DNA from: Saprospirales bacterium
GTDB lineage: Bacteria; Bacteroidota; Bacteroidia; Chitinophagales; Saprospiraceae
Length of the DNA stretch: 57,137 bases
Direction of reading: 5' to 3'
Assembly: GCA_007693915.1 (NCBI GenBank)
Contig: RECS01000172.1
Coordinates: 1-57,137 of the forward strand
Made by a program: the position numbers and the translations under genes. The notes beneath the pieces are model-generated. The model worked only from the letters and a program-made list of their open reading frames with translations. It was not told the origin of the DNA and made no database searches. Of this stretch, positions 1 to 7,406 are shown piece by piece. The first letter of the stretch is position 1, and every line of letters begins with the position of its first letter.

Positions 1-1
1 C

Positions 2-70
2 GTGTACTACTATCAGTTAGAAGCTGAGGGTTACAGCGCTACAAAGCGAATGGTTCTAACCGGTAATTAA
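2..70 (+). CDS. C-terminal end of a T9SS type A sorted protein (partial, 5' end outside window)
   Basis: Only the last 22 codons are present, ending in TAA at 68-70. The visible residues VYYYQLEAEGYSATKRMVLT followed by GN match the end of the Por secretion-system type A sorting domain: a Tyr-rich strand, a Gly, then K-x-M-x-L just before the terminus. Such a tail would send the protein across the outer membrane through the type IX system for surface attachment or release. The passenger domain lies outside the window, so function is unknown. A strong terminator follows about 40 bases downstream. The frame was read directly from the sequence; it is too short for a normal ORF call. Confidence 0.6.
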   Translation: MYYYQLEAEGYSATKRMVLTGN

Positions 71-109
71 TTGAATTGAGAAATATTCCCATGAGGAATG
101 AATGATATG

Positions 110-144
110 AAAAGCCCATCAGCAATTTGTTGATGGGCTTTTTT
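110..144 (+). terminator. Rho-independent terminator
   Basis: A perfect 12-bp stem (110-121 pairs with 131-142, core AGCCCATCA/TGATGGGCT), a 9-base loop and a T run. It closes the T9SS cargo gene ending at 70. The group II intron starts 3 bases after the T run. Confidence 0.85.
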
Positions 145-241
145 ATGTGTGCCATGCATACTATATACTGATAGGGTTAGAGTCCCGAATGCGCCTACTT
201 GACAGGAATCGTTAGCTAACCGCAAGGGTGTCCTTCGTTAG

Positions 242-1000
242 GAGGAATCTGAAGGCGGCTTAAGTAGTCAACGGACGAAAGGGACGCCCCAAGGTAGCCC
301 ACTATCAACTTTGCTATCAAATATAGTGCTAGACGAACTAGATAAAGAGCTGGAACGTCGAGGACTAAGATTTGTAAGATATGCAGATGACTTGATCATA
401 TTCGTAGGCAGTCGAAAGGCAGCAGATCGAGTCATGAGGACAGTAACAAGGTTTATAGAGGAACGAATGAAACTGAAGGTCACTAAAGCCAAGAGTGGCA
501 TAGGTCGCCCATATGATCTGAACTTTCTGGGTCACAGCATCATCGGCAGAGGTGAATTGGGTTTAAGTAAAGAGAGTATGTAACGACTCAAAGGGAAATT
601 GAAATCAAAGACGCGTCGGAATAGTGGCATCAGTTTGGATCAAATGATCAAGGAGTTGAATCTATTAATGCTAGGATGGCTAAACTACTTCAAGGGAGCA
701 CGAATGAAGGGCAAGCTTGAGGCAATAATGAGTTGGCTTCGCAGACGCATCCGATGTTTCAGGATGAAACAATGCAAACGAGCAATATGGATAGCGAGAT
801 TTCTACAGAAGCTCAAAGTTCCCGAATGGCTCAGTTGGCTATTGGCACTATCTTCTAAAGGATGGTACCACAAATCAAACACTCCATAAGCAAACGAGGG
901 CATGAATCTAGAATGGTTCGCCTCAATTGGATTGTTCGATATGTATGCTTATTGTTGTTTAAAATTAATGAGACTTCCCAGAACGTGAGGCGTACGCTGG
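242..1000 (+). pseudogene. Group II intron reverse transcriptase/maturase (LtrA-like), truncated, with internal stops
   Basis: The frame from about 242 reads through GTPQGSPLSTLLSNIVLDEL (RT block 4), then FVRYADDLIIF with the catalytic YADD (block 5), FLGHSI (block 7), the thumb/maturase region (GWLNYFKGA) and the intron-RT tail (GWYHKSNTP then NEWF-like NLEWF). The first part of the RT, including finger blocks 1-3, is missing. Two in-frame TAA codons interrupt it, at 581-583 and 887-889; the flanking residues continue the family pattern on both sides, so each is most simply a CAA (Gln) to TAA change. The exact 3' end of the frame is uncertain (near 991). It cannot make an active maturase. 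Confidence 0.85.
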
Positions 1001-1015
1001 GTGGTGTGAGAGGAC

Positions 1016-1047
1016 GAAACGACCGATGATTATTCATCGGTCGTTTC
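1016..1047 (+). repeat. Intron domain VI hairpin, possible bidirectional terminator
   Basis: A perfect 14-bp inverted repeat (1016-1029 with 1034-1047) and a 4-base loop. By position it is domain VI of the intron remnant. The stem is followed by a few T residues and lies between a plus-strand remnant and the minus-strand sigma gene, so it could now act as a terminator between them. Confidence 0.5.
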
Positions 1048-1101
1048 TCCTACTCGATTTTATTGATCTTAGTAATAATCGTCCTTAGTCTTTTTACAAT
1101 A

Positions 1102-1686
1102 TTACTGTAAAACAATGTTTTTCTCTTCCATCAATTTACGAATATTGATAAGAGCGTACCTCATTCTACCTAAAGCAGTATTGATGCTGACATTTGTTAA
1201 AGCGGCAATCTCTTTGAAACTCATATCTGCATAATGTCGAAGTATAACCACTTCACGTTGCTCATCAGGCAACATATCTACGAGGTGTCGAACCTTATCA
1301 TGGGTTTGACTCTTCATGATTTTTTGTTCCATATTATCATCCTTGTGCTCTAAAACATCAAAGATATCGAAGGTCTCAGTAGGGCTTACTTTGGTGCGTC
1401 TTTTAGCCCTTCTAAAATGATCAACACAAAGATTATAAGAAATTCTCATTGCCCATTGCAAGAATTTACCCTCGTGATTGTATTTTCCTTTCCTCAATGT
1501 TTTAATAATTTTTATGAAAACTTCCTGGAAAATATCATCTGCCTGATCTCTGTCTTTGACAAAAAGATAGATAGAGGTGTAAATTTTTTCACGATGACGA
1601 TTAAGGAGAATTTCAAAGGACTTTTCATTTCCATCCAAATAGCTTTGGATCAGTTCCTTGTCTGATAACGGAGTCAATTTGCTCAT
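1102..1686 (-). CDS. ECF-type RNA polymerase sigma factor
   Basis: A 194-residue protein of the sigma-70 ECF family. Region 2 (about residues 20-90) contains the core-binding and -10-recognition helix with DQADDIFQEVFIKI and a WAMRISYNLCVDHFR segment. Region 4 (about 130-185) has the helix-turn-helix LPDEQREVVILRHYADMSFK followed by EIAALTNVS. It would direct core RNA polymerase to a regulon-specific promoter set. No FecR-like anti-sigma gene is adjacent, so its signal is unknown. A downstream pyrophosphatase is on the same strand but 198 bases upstream of this gene, so it is probably a separate unit. Start ATG at 1686 gives a family-typical N-terminus (LSDKELIQSYLDGNEKSFE). Confidence 0.92.
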   Translation of the reverse strand: MSKLTPLSDKELIQSYLDGNEKSFEILLNRHREKIYTSIYLFVKDRDQADDIFQEVFIKIIKTLRKGKYNHEGKFLQWAMRISYNLCVDHFRRAKRRTKVSPTETFDIFDVLEHKDDNMEQKIMKSQTHDKVRHLVDMLPDEQREVVILRHYADMSFKEIAALTNVSINTALGRMRYALINIRKLMEEKNIVLQ

Positions 1687-1884
1687 GACGATCTACTTTT
1701 TTGATTAGTAAAATGGTTAAAAAAGTGTAGAGATTTTCCGCTATATAAAAGGATTTAAAGAATGAAAAAATTGATTTGATAATGCTAAGATAAGAAAAAT
1801 GATATATTTCCTTAAGAATTATATGGTTGTTAACAGTAATTTAACTGCATAAATTTTAAGCATTTATATTTTTTATAAAAAAGA

Positions 1885-2412
1885 TTAAAACAGTTTTCGA
1901 TATAAGAACAGGCTATCCTCAAGGATTTTAAAGGCTTTTTCCTTATTCATAACTTCCTCTACAACAACTTCTTTTTTTTCTAATATTTTATAATCTTCGA
2001 AGAAACGTTTTAATTCATTCATTGAATGAGGAGGCATTTGATGAATATCATTTATATGGTTTACACTCATATCATTTTTTGCTACAGCAATAATTTTATC
2101 ATCGGCTTCCCCTTGATCAAGCATTCGCATTACACCAATGACTTTTGCAGTAACTAGAGTCATTGGAGGTATTTCTATAGACGAAAAAACCAAAATATCC
2201 AATGGATCTTTATCGTCACAATAAGTTCTTGGAATAAACCCGTAGTTAGCTGGATAGTGAACTGAAGAAAAAAGAACTCTATCGAGCTTAATCATCCCGG
2301 TTTCTTTATCCAGCTCAAATTTACCTTTACTCCCTTTGGGAATTTCAATTACTGCTTCAACAAACTCTGGGAGATGGTTTCCCGGACTTAAATCATGCCA
2401 TGCGTGTTTCAT
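1885..2412 (-). CDS. ppa: Inorganic pyrophosphatase (family I, soluble)
   Basis: A 175-residue cytoplasmic enzyme that hydrolyses pyrophosphate to two phosphates and so pulls biosynthetic reactions forward. The family I signature D-x-D-P-x-D is seen as D67-K-D69-P-L-D72. Other conserved segments are [11 protein letters not shown] (about 24-34), [20 protein letters not shown] (51-70), and DDKII (about 104-108). Length matches bacterial hexameric sPPases. A TAnnTTTG box lies 38 bases upstream of ATG. It is transcribed alone or ahead of the sigma gene. Confidence 0.93.
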   Translation of the reverse strand: MKHAWHDLSPGNHLPEFVEAVIEIPKGSKGKFELDKETGMIKLDRVLFSSVHYPANYGFIPRTYCDDKDPLDILVFSSIEIPPMTLVTAKVIGVMRMLDQGEADDKIIAVAKNDMSVNHINDIHQMPPHSMNELKRFFEDYKILEKKEVVVEEVMNKEKAFKILEDSLFLYRKLF

Positions 2413-2450
2413 AAATCTACTACTTACTTTTACTTCTGATAATTAAAGTT

Positions 2451-2458
2451 CAAAAGTA
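2451..2458 (-). promoter_or_regulatory. Bacteroidota -7 box (TACTTTTG) for ppa
   Basis: On the minus strand the sequence is TACTTTTG, matching TAnnTTTG. It is 38 bases before the ppa start codon. No convincing -33 TTTG element was identified. Confidence 0.5.
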
Positions 2459-2517
2459 ACGATATCAGAACTATCTTATTTAACAAAGCCCTGAAAGAAA
2501 TGGCAAAATAAGAAAAA

Positions 2518-3084
2518 CTACCTTTTTACCGCCGCTGATTGTAATCTTTCAGCCTGTACCAAAACACCTCCTGAGATGCTTTCGTATTTTAATTCCCCGC
2601 TTGAAGAATAAATGTGAATAAATGACTGACACACTCCTCCGCAGGCCGCATCTCTGCAATATGTAGCTGGATGCCCATAAGTAGATGATTCAGTTGTAAC
2701 GGCGCATTCAGTTGCACCATCCATAGGTCTATCACCACACCCACAAATAAATTCGAGCCTATCTCCGGGACTTAACTCAAAAACATCTCTTCTTTGAGCC
2801 ATGGGAATAAGGTGATAGGTTTTTCCTGCAGGAACAACCAATGAATGATCAGATCTTAGTTCAAGATCTGATAAATTGATTAAAGGATTAGCTAGGGCGT
2901 TAGCACGTGCTATAGAAGTTAAGGTTTGTCGTTCAACCAATGCGTTTTGCATTTGATCTCCTCCCCATGAAACTCTCGCCTCCATTTGAATATTACCTGC
3001 TGCATTAGATGTGATAAAACTTTGTCCCATTGCCAATCCGGCAATAAAAATAAAAATAGTTGTTAAAAATAATCTGACCAACAT
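2518..3084 (-). CDS. Secreted cysteine-rich protein of unknown function
   Basis: A 188-residue protein not recognised as a named family. Residues 1-20 form a signal peptide ending AMG, with Gln at the predicted mature N-terminus. The mature part contains SNAAGNIQMEARVSWGGDQM and, around residues 113-152, a six-Cys cluster with spacing C-x1-C-x10-C-x15-C-x4-C-x3-C, including FICGCGDRP and CRDAACGGVC. That spacing could support disulfides or metal binding; neither is shown. Its neighbours do not suggest a role. The gene is followed by 105 bases before ppa. Confidence 0.75.
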   Translation of the reverse strand: MLVRLFLTTIFIFIAGLAMGQSFITSNAAGNIQMEARVSWGGDQMQNALVERQTLTSIARANALANPLINLSDLELRSDHSLVVPAGKTYHLIPMAQRRDVFELSPGDRLEFICGCGDRPMDGATECAVTTESSTYGHPATYCRDAACGGVCQSFIHIYSSSGELKYESISGGVLVQAERLQSAAVKR

Positions 3085-3417
3085 GCTGATATTTTTTATT
3101 TGAAATAATATTAGAAAGTAAAATTAAGCAATATTAATAAACTTTTATGTAATTCAGTTTTTTATGTTTCAACTTTTTAAGAATTTAACTTTAAGGCACC
3201 CATGTCGTCAAATTCAATAAGCTTGTCTAAATAATGAGTAAATTTCAAAATGCCGACTTACCTTGGCTTTAAGTTTAACTTTTTTTATTAGAGCCTTTAA
3301 GGTCACAATGTGTTGCCTTCTAATTATAGCTTTTATTAAAAAGTATGGGATGTATTGATTTAACCTCCAAAACTAGATGATTTATATAATTGCCTAGAAT
3401 AGTAAAATTCTATTACA
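3085..3417. other. AT-rich intergenic region between divergent genes
   Basis: It separates the Cys-rich protein gene (minus) from the outer-membrane receptor gene (plus). I see no ORF, tRNA or strong hairpin. TATAATTG at 3385-3392 resembles the -7 box imperfectly and may serve the receptor gene. Confidence 0.5.
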
Positions 3418-6225
3418 ATGAAATTAAAATTTATTACCATTTTTTTTAGTCTGTTTTTTCTCTATGGTCACGCAGATGCACAAAATCGCCATAGTGTCAC
3501 CGGAAAACTGATAAATCAACAAGAAAAACCTCTTGAATGGGCTTCAGTTATATTGTTTAATCCGGTTGATTCTACCATGTCTGCATTTGCATATTCTGAT
3601 AATGAGGGTGACTTTATTATTCCAAATGTCAGGACAGGTAATTATCTATTGAAAGCGGGATTTGTGGGGATGACGGATCACGAGCAGTTTATTGAAATTG
3701 AAGAAAACTTGGATCTAGGTATTATTGTAATGGAGTCCGCTGCAGGACTTGAAGGTGTTGAGGTGACCTCTACTAGAATTCCCATACTCGTTCAGCGAGA
3801 CACGGTAGTGTATGATGCAGCTGCATTCAATATGGCCCAAAATGCAACTGTTGAGGATTTGTTGAGACGATTGCCGGGAGTTGAGGTAGATGCAGATGGT
3901 ACGATCAGGGCACTGGGAGAAGAAGTTCAGAATGTTCTTGTGGACGGACGTCGGTTTTTTGGAGGTGATGCGCGTATAGCGACAAGAAATATACAGGCGG
4001 ATGCTGTTGATCGGGTTCAGGTTTTTGACAGAAAATCAGAGGAAGCTGATTTTACCGGTATAGATGATGGTTCACGTGAAAAAACAATTAATCTGGAATT
4101 AAAGGAAGACAGACGAGGTGGAGGATTCGGTTATGTCTCAGGTGCGTATGGATTGCCGGATGACAGGTTTGATGGAAAAATCAGCTACAATCGATTTGAT
4201 GATAAGAGACAAATGGCCATTCTCGCCGGAGGAAATAATATCAATGAGTTGGGCTTTTCCTGGCAGGATTACTTCCAGTTTTCCGGTGGTATGCAGCAAA
4301 TGATGTCTGGGGGAGGTCGCGGAATGGGAGGTTTTAGAGGTGGGGGACAGAATCCCCTTATTTCGCAAGGAGCGCAAGCTGGTTTTCTCAATTCGTTCAG
4401 TGGTGGCCTTCAGTTTTCTCAAACTTATGGAAATGAAAATGAAATTAATGCAAGCTACTTTTTTGGCCTGGCCGATCGTACCAACGAGAGAATTTTAAGC
4501 AGGGATAATTATCTCCCAGCCAATCAGGTTTTAAACACCCGGGATAGCTCTTTGATTGAATCAAAAAACTATGATCACCGACTCAATCTGAGATGGGATC
4601 AGAATCTTGGGGAACGGTCTGCTCTCAGATTTAATTCTAATTTGAACTATACCCTCAGGGATGAAGCAAGACTGAATACCACCGTCAACAATAATGAATT
4701 TCAAAAATTTTCTAACGAAAGCGAACAGGACTTTATAGGTGATGGTACCAATATAAATTATACCGGTTCTTTGACCTTTAGACATCGTTTCCCAACACGT
4801 GGTAGAGTACTCGCTGCCAGCCTATCTGGAAATTTTAGTCAAAATGAAGAAGACGGATTCTTGAATGCCTTCAACAAAGTTTTTGAAGAAGATATAATGC
4901 TTGCCGATTCAACTATCACTCAAAGTCAAGATCAGGACAATCGATCTCATGGTTATGGTGTGGATTTGCAATATACTGAACCTATAGCTGAACAGTTGTT
5001 TTTAACCGGTCAGTATATTTTCAATAATAGTGTAAGAAGAAACAACAGGGAGGTAATTGACCTCTCAGATGAAGCTAATCCTATAATTGTCCCTGCATTA
5101 TCTAGTGAATACAATACGGATTTTCTTTATCACCGTATGGGTTTGTCCCTTAGAAAAATTACGGATCGGTCAAATATTAACGCGGGAATAGATTATCAGA
5201 TGTCTACTTTAGATGGTGAGGTAATTGGTTTTGAAAGTCCTGTCAGTAGAGACTTTGCTTATTTACTACCCAGATTCTCATGGAACTATGAGGTACATAG
5301 AGGAAAAAACATGAATCTCAGTTACAATACTTCAGTTCGTGAACCCTCAGTTATTCAACTTCAACCCATTATTGATAACTCAGATCCACTCAATATTTAT
5401 GAAGGAAATCCAGACCTTGAGCCACAATATACGCATAGACTGAGTTATCGATACACCACCTTTAACATGATGACCTTTCAGAATTTCTTTGTTTTTGGAA
5501 ATGTTTCCTACACCAGAAACAGAATAAGGGAATCCATAACTTTCGATGATCAGTTGAGAAGAATTAGGAAGCCCGTAAATGTGTCAGACGATTGGAGTGT
5601 TACAGGTACTGTAAATTATGGCCGACCAATTGCCAATACAGGAATCAGGGCTAATTTAAGAGTTGGAGCTTTGTATAACTGGGGCAATGCTTTTATCAAT
5701 GGAATAGAATCAGAGACCAGAACATTTGTGCCCAACGCGGATCTGAGATTAATGTATTCCCTCAATGAATGGCTGGATATCAATCTAAATACAAATGCAA
5801 CCACTTCAAATACCAGATACCTGATAGAAAGCAGCTTGGATCAATCTTTTCAGACTTATCGTCACGGTTTAGATCTTACTGCGACATTAGGAGAAGGAAA
5901 GTGGCAACTGGAAACATCAATGAATCTAGCTCAATACAGAAGTGATGATGGTTTGTTCGATGATGATATTCCACTTTGGAATGCCTCTATTTCAAGGTTT
6001 TTTATGGAGGACAATCGCATACAGATAAAATTGAGGGGTGTAGATTTACTTAACAGAAATATTGGATTTAACCGAACTACTGATTTGAATTTTATAGAGG
6101 AGTCAAGAACACTTTCTCTTGGTAGATTTGTAATGTTGGAATTTCGATATAATATCAATGCAGCTGCTAATCCGGCAGCAACTCGAGGGGGTATGTTCAG
6201 AACCTTCAGTCGCATGATGGGATAA
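3418..6225 (+). CDS. Outer-membrane beta-barrel receptor (TonB-dependent receptor-like, CarboxypepD_reg plus barrel)
   Basis: A 935-residue outer-membrane protein. Signal peptide 1-21 ends ADA with Gln22 next. A carboxypeptidase-regulatory-like fold follows (about 25-115: VTGKLINQQEKPLEWASVIL), then a plug-like segment (about 120-225: VEDLLRRLPGVEVDADGTIR, NVLVDGRRFFGGD). The rest is a long aromatic-rich barrel of the Bacteroidota OMP_b-brl_3 type, with the characteristic YEGNPDLEPQYTHRLSYRY segment. No TonB box was identified, so energised uptake is unproven. An unusual Gly/Met/Arg-rich stretch lies at about 287-315. The GLPGLI gene starts 45 bases downstream and the two probably form an operon. 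Substrate unknown. Confidence 0.88.
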   Translation: MKLKFITIFFSLFFLYGHADAQNRHSVTGKLINQQEKPLEWASVILFNPVDSTMSAFAYSDNEGDFIIPNVRTGNYLLKAGFVGMTDHEQFIEIEENLDLGIIVMESAAGLEGVEVTSTRIPILVQRDTVVYDAAAFNMAQNATVEDLLRRLPGVEVDADGTIRALGEEVQNVLVDGRRFFGGDARIATRNIQADAVDRVQVFDRKSEEADFTGIDDGSREKTINLELKEDRRGGGFGYVSGAYGLPDDRFDGKISYNRFDDKRQMAILAGGNNINELGFSWQDYFQFSGGMQQMMSGGGRGMGGFRGGGQNPLISQGAQAGFLNSFSGGLQFSQTYGNENEINASYFFGLADRTNERILSRDNYLPANQVLNTRDSSLIESKNYDHRLNLRWDQNLGERSALRFNSNLNYTLRDEARLNTTVNNNEFQKFSNESEQDFIGDGTNINYTGSLTFRHRFPTRGRVLAASLSGNFSQNEEDGFLNAFNKVFEEDIMLADSTITQSQDQDNRSHGYGVDLQYTEPIAEQLFLTGQYIFNNSVRRNNREVIDLSDEANPIIVPALSSEYNTDFLYHRMGLSLRKITDRSNINAGIDYQMSTLDGEVIGFESPVSRDFAYLLPRFSWNYEVHRGKNMNLSYNTSVREPSVIQLQPIIDNSDPLNIYEGNPDLEPQYTHRLSYRYTTFNMMTFQNFFVFGNVSYTRNRIRESITFDDQLRRIRKPVNVSDDWSVTGTVNYGRPIANTGIRANLRVGALYNWGNAFINGIESETRTFVPNADLRLMYSLNEWLDINLNTNATTSNTRYLIESSLDQSFQTYRHGLDLTATLGEGKWQLETSMNLAQYRSDDGLFDDDIPLWNASISRFFMEDNRIQIKLRGVDLLNRNIGFNRTTDLNFIEESRTLSLGRFVMLEFRYNINAAANPAATRGGMFRTFSRMMG

Positions 6226-6270
6226 AATCCCCTTTTATTCAAAAGTTTAATAATTTAAGATTTGAAAAAT

Positions 6271-6999
6271 ATGAGTAGGCTTTTTAGTTTCTTAACCATT
6301 GGTTTTATTCTTCACCTTGCTTCTATATCAATTGAAGCTCAGATTACTGAAGGAATCATTGTCTATGATGTTAAAATCAATTTGCATTCTATGCTTCCCG
6401 AGGATATGGAGGCCATGAAGGCAAGTATTCCTGAATTTCAAAGTCAGAAGAAGGAATTGCTTTTCAATCGGAATGCATCCTTATTCAGAGATTATGAAGA
6501 TCCCGGAGGTAGTGGCAGAGGGAGGTGGTTTACTATGGGTGCAAGAGAGATACACCATCAAAATCTCTCTGAGCAAACCTATACAGTTCAGAGGGCAATT
6601 TTGAATGATGATTATCTGATAGAGGAAGAAGTAGAATGGCACTCATGGAACCTTACCGGAAGGTCGGAAATGATAGCAGGTAAATTTTGCCAGTTGGCTT
6701 ACAGAATGGATGAAAAAGATAGTACGATGATTGAGGTTTGGTTTACACCGGAAATCCCCTTGGCCATAGGACCTGATAATTTTTTCGGACTTCCCGGAGC
6801 TGTCCTCATGGCAGTAATTAATTATAATGAAAGAATATATATTGCCACCGAAATTCTTTCAGAATCTGTACCGGACTCAAGAGTGCAAGCACCAAGTAGG
6901 GGTAAAAAAGTCACCAGTGAGGAATTTGATGAGGTACAAGAAGAAATGATGGAACAGTTTCGATCTCGAATGGGAGGTGGTCAAGGTAGACGGCGATAG
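6271..6999 (+). CDS. GLPGLI family periplasmic protein
   Basis: About 242 residues starting at ATG 6271; a TTG three codons earlier is less likely because the signal peptide begins naturally at the ATG. The signal peptide ends IEA followed by Gln. The hallmark is DNFFGLPGAVLMAVIN at about 173-188, matching the GLPGLI motif, preceded by AWFTPEIP-like EVWFTPEIPLAIGP. GLPGLI proteins are commonly encoded next to outer-membrane barrel receptors, as here; their molecular role is unknown. The C-terminus is Arg/Gly-rich (SRMGGGQGRRR), echoing the Gly/Met-rich loop of the neighbouring receptor. Confidence 0.85.
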   Translation: MSRLFSFLTIGFILHLASISIEAQITEGIIVYDVKINLHSMLPEDMEAMKASIPEFQSQKKELLFNRNASLFRDYEDPGGSGRGRWFTMGAREIHHQNLSEQTYTVQRAILNDDYLIEEEVEWHSWNLTGRSEMIAGKFCQLAYRMDEKDSTMIEVWFTPEIPLAIGPDNFFGLPGAVLMAVINYNERIYIATEILSESVPDSRVQAPSRGKKVTSEEFDEVQEEMMEQFRSRMGGGQGRRR

Positions 7000-7081
7000 C
7001 CGTAATTTCTTATGATCCTATTTTCCGGTAAAAGGGTTTTCGGAGCGGACTTATTTATAGTAAAGGGTTTGATTTATTTTG

Positions 7082-7110
7082 GTTGAGAGGTTGAGGAGTT
7101 GAAAGTTGAA
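7082..7110 (+). repeat. Degenerate octamer tandem repeat, left copy
   Basis: Four successive units GTTGAGAG, GTTGAGGA, GTTGAAA and GTTGAA. The same unit occurs in reverse complement at 7331-7361 and in direct orientation near 55441-55475. Confidence 0.6.
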
Positions 7111-7330
7111 TATTTGTACCGGAGAAAATCAAATCAGATCAAATAGCTTACAGCGAATAATTTAAATAAATAAATGGGTGGTGTAATACGGTAAGAATCA
7201 ATTCTGCAATTGAATTTTTTCACCAATAAATGCTTTTAATAAAATGTCTAATTTAGATCGTGCAGCTTAATTGATTTTTATATTTGAACGTCTACTTTAA
7301 TGAGGAAGTCCACTAATTCGATTAATCTCT

Positions 7331-7361
7331 AAACCTTTAAACTTCTCAACCCCTCAACTTT
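7331..7361 (-). repeat. Degenerate octamer tandem repeat, right (inverted) copy
   Basis: In reverse complement this reads GTTGAGGG, GTTGAGAA, GTTTAAAG. With the left copy it forms an inverted pair about 220 bases apart. Confidence 0.6.
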
Positions 7362-7365
7362 TAAG

Positions 7366-7373
7366 TACTTTTG
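7366..7373 (+). promoter_or_regulatory. -7 box TACTTTTG
   Basis: An exact match to TAnnTTTG, 33 bases before the ATG of the GNAT-nitrilase gene. Confidence 0.5.
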
Positions 7374-7406
7374 CAATGAGAATTTTCAAATAAAAAACAT
7401 TATTAC

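Larger units (their letters stand above)
147..1058 (+). mobile_element. Degenerate, internally deleted group II intron
   Basis: The left end GTGTG at 147 fits the group II 5' consensus GUGYG. The segment around 210-255 (AACCGCAAGGGTGTCC, then a short hairpin and GGAATCTGAAGG) resembles the domain I sequence of bacterial group II introns. The middle runs straight into a reverse-transcriptase C-terminal half, so the rest of the 5' RNA and the RT N-terminus are deleted. At the 3' side, 970-1013 folds as a domain V-like hairpin (CCCAG/CTGGG with a distal ACG/CGT stem and an AC bulge) followed by the usual GGTGTGAGAGG. Domain VI is the 14-bp hairpin 1016-1047, and the element ends in CTACTCGAT at 1058. 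About 0.9 kb remains, against roughly 2 kb or more for an intact element. It lies directly downstream of a terminator hairpin, an insertion preference best known from class IIC introns, although the RT resembles other bacterial classes. Confidence 0.8.
7000..7406. other. Intergenic region with octamer-repeat inverted pair
   Basis: No gene was found. It holds two copies of a degenerate GTTGAGRR octamer repeat in opposite orientation (7082-7110 and 7331-7361), a small palindrome TCAATTCTGCAATTGA near 7198, and two matches to TAnnTTTG (7279-7286 and 7366-7373). Confidence 0.6.

Noticed and set aside
581-889. Stop-codon reassignment (TAA as Gln, TGA as Arg)
   Set aside because: Genuine genes throughout the window end normally at TAA, TAG and TGA, and prfA is intact. 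Only decayed elements carry the extra stops.
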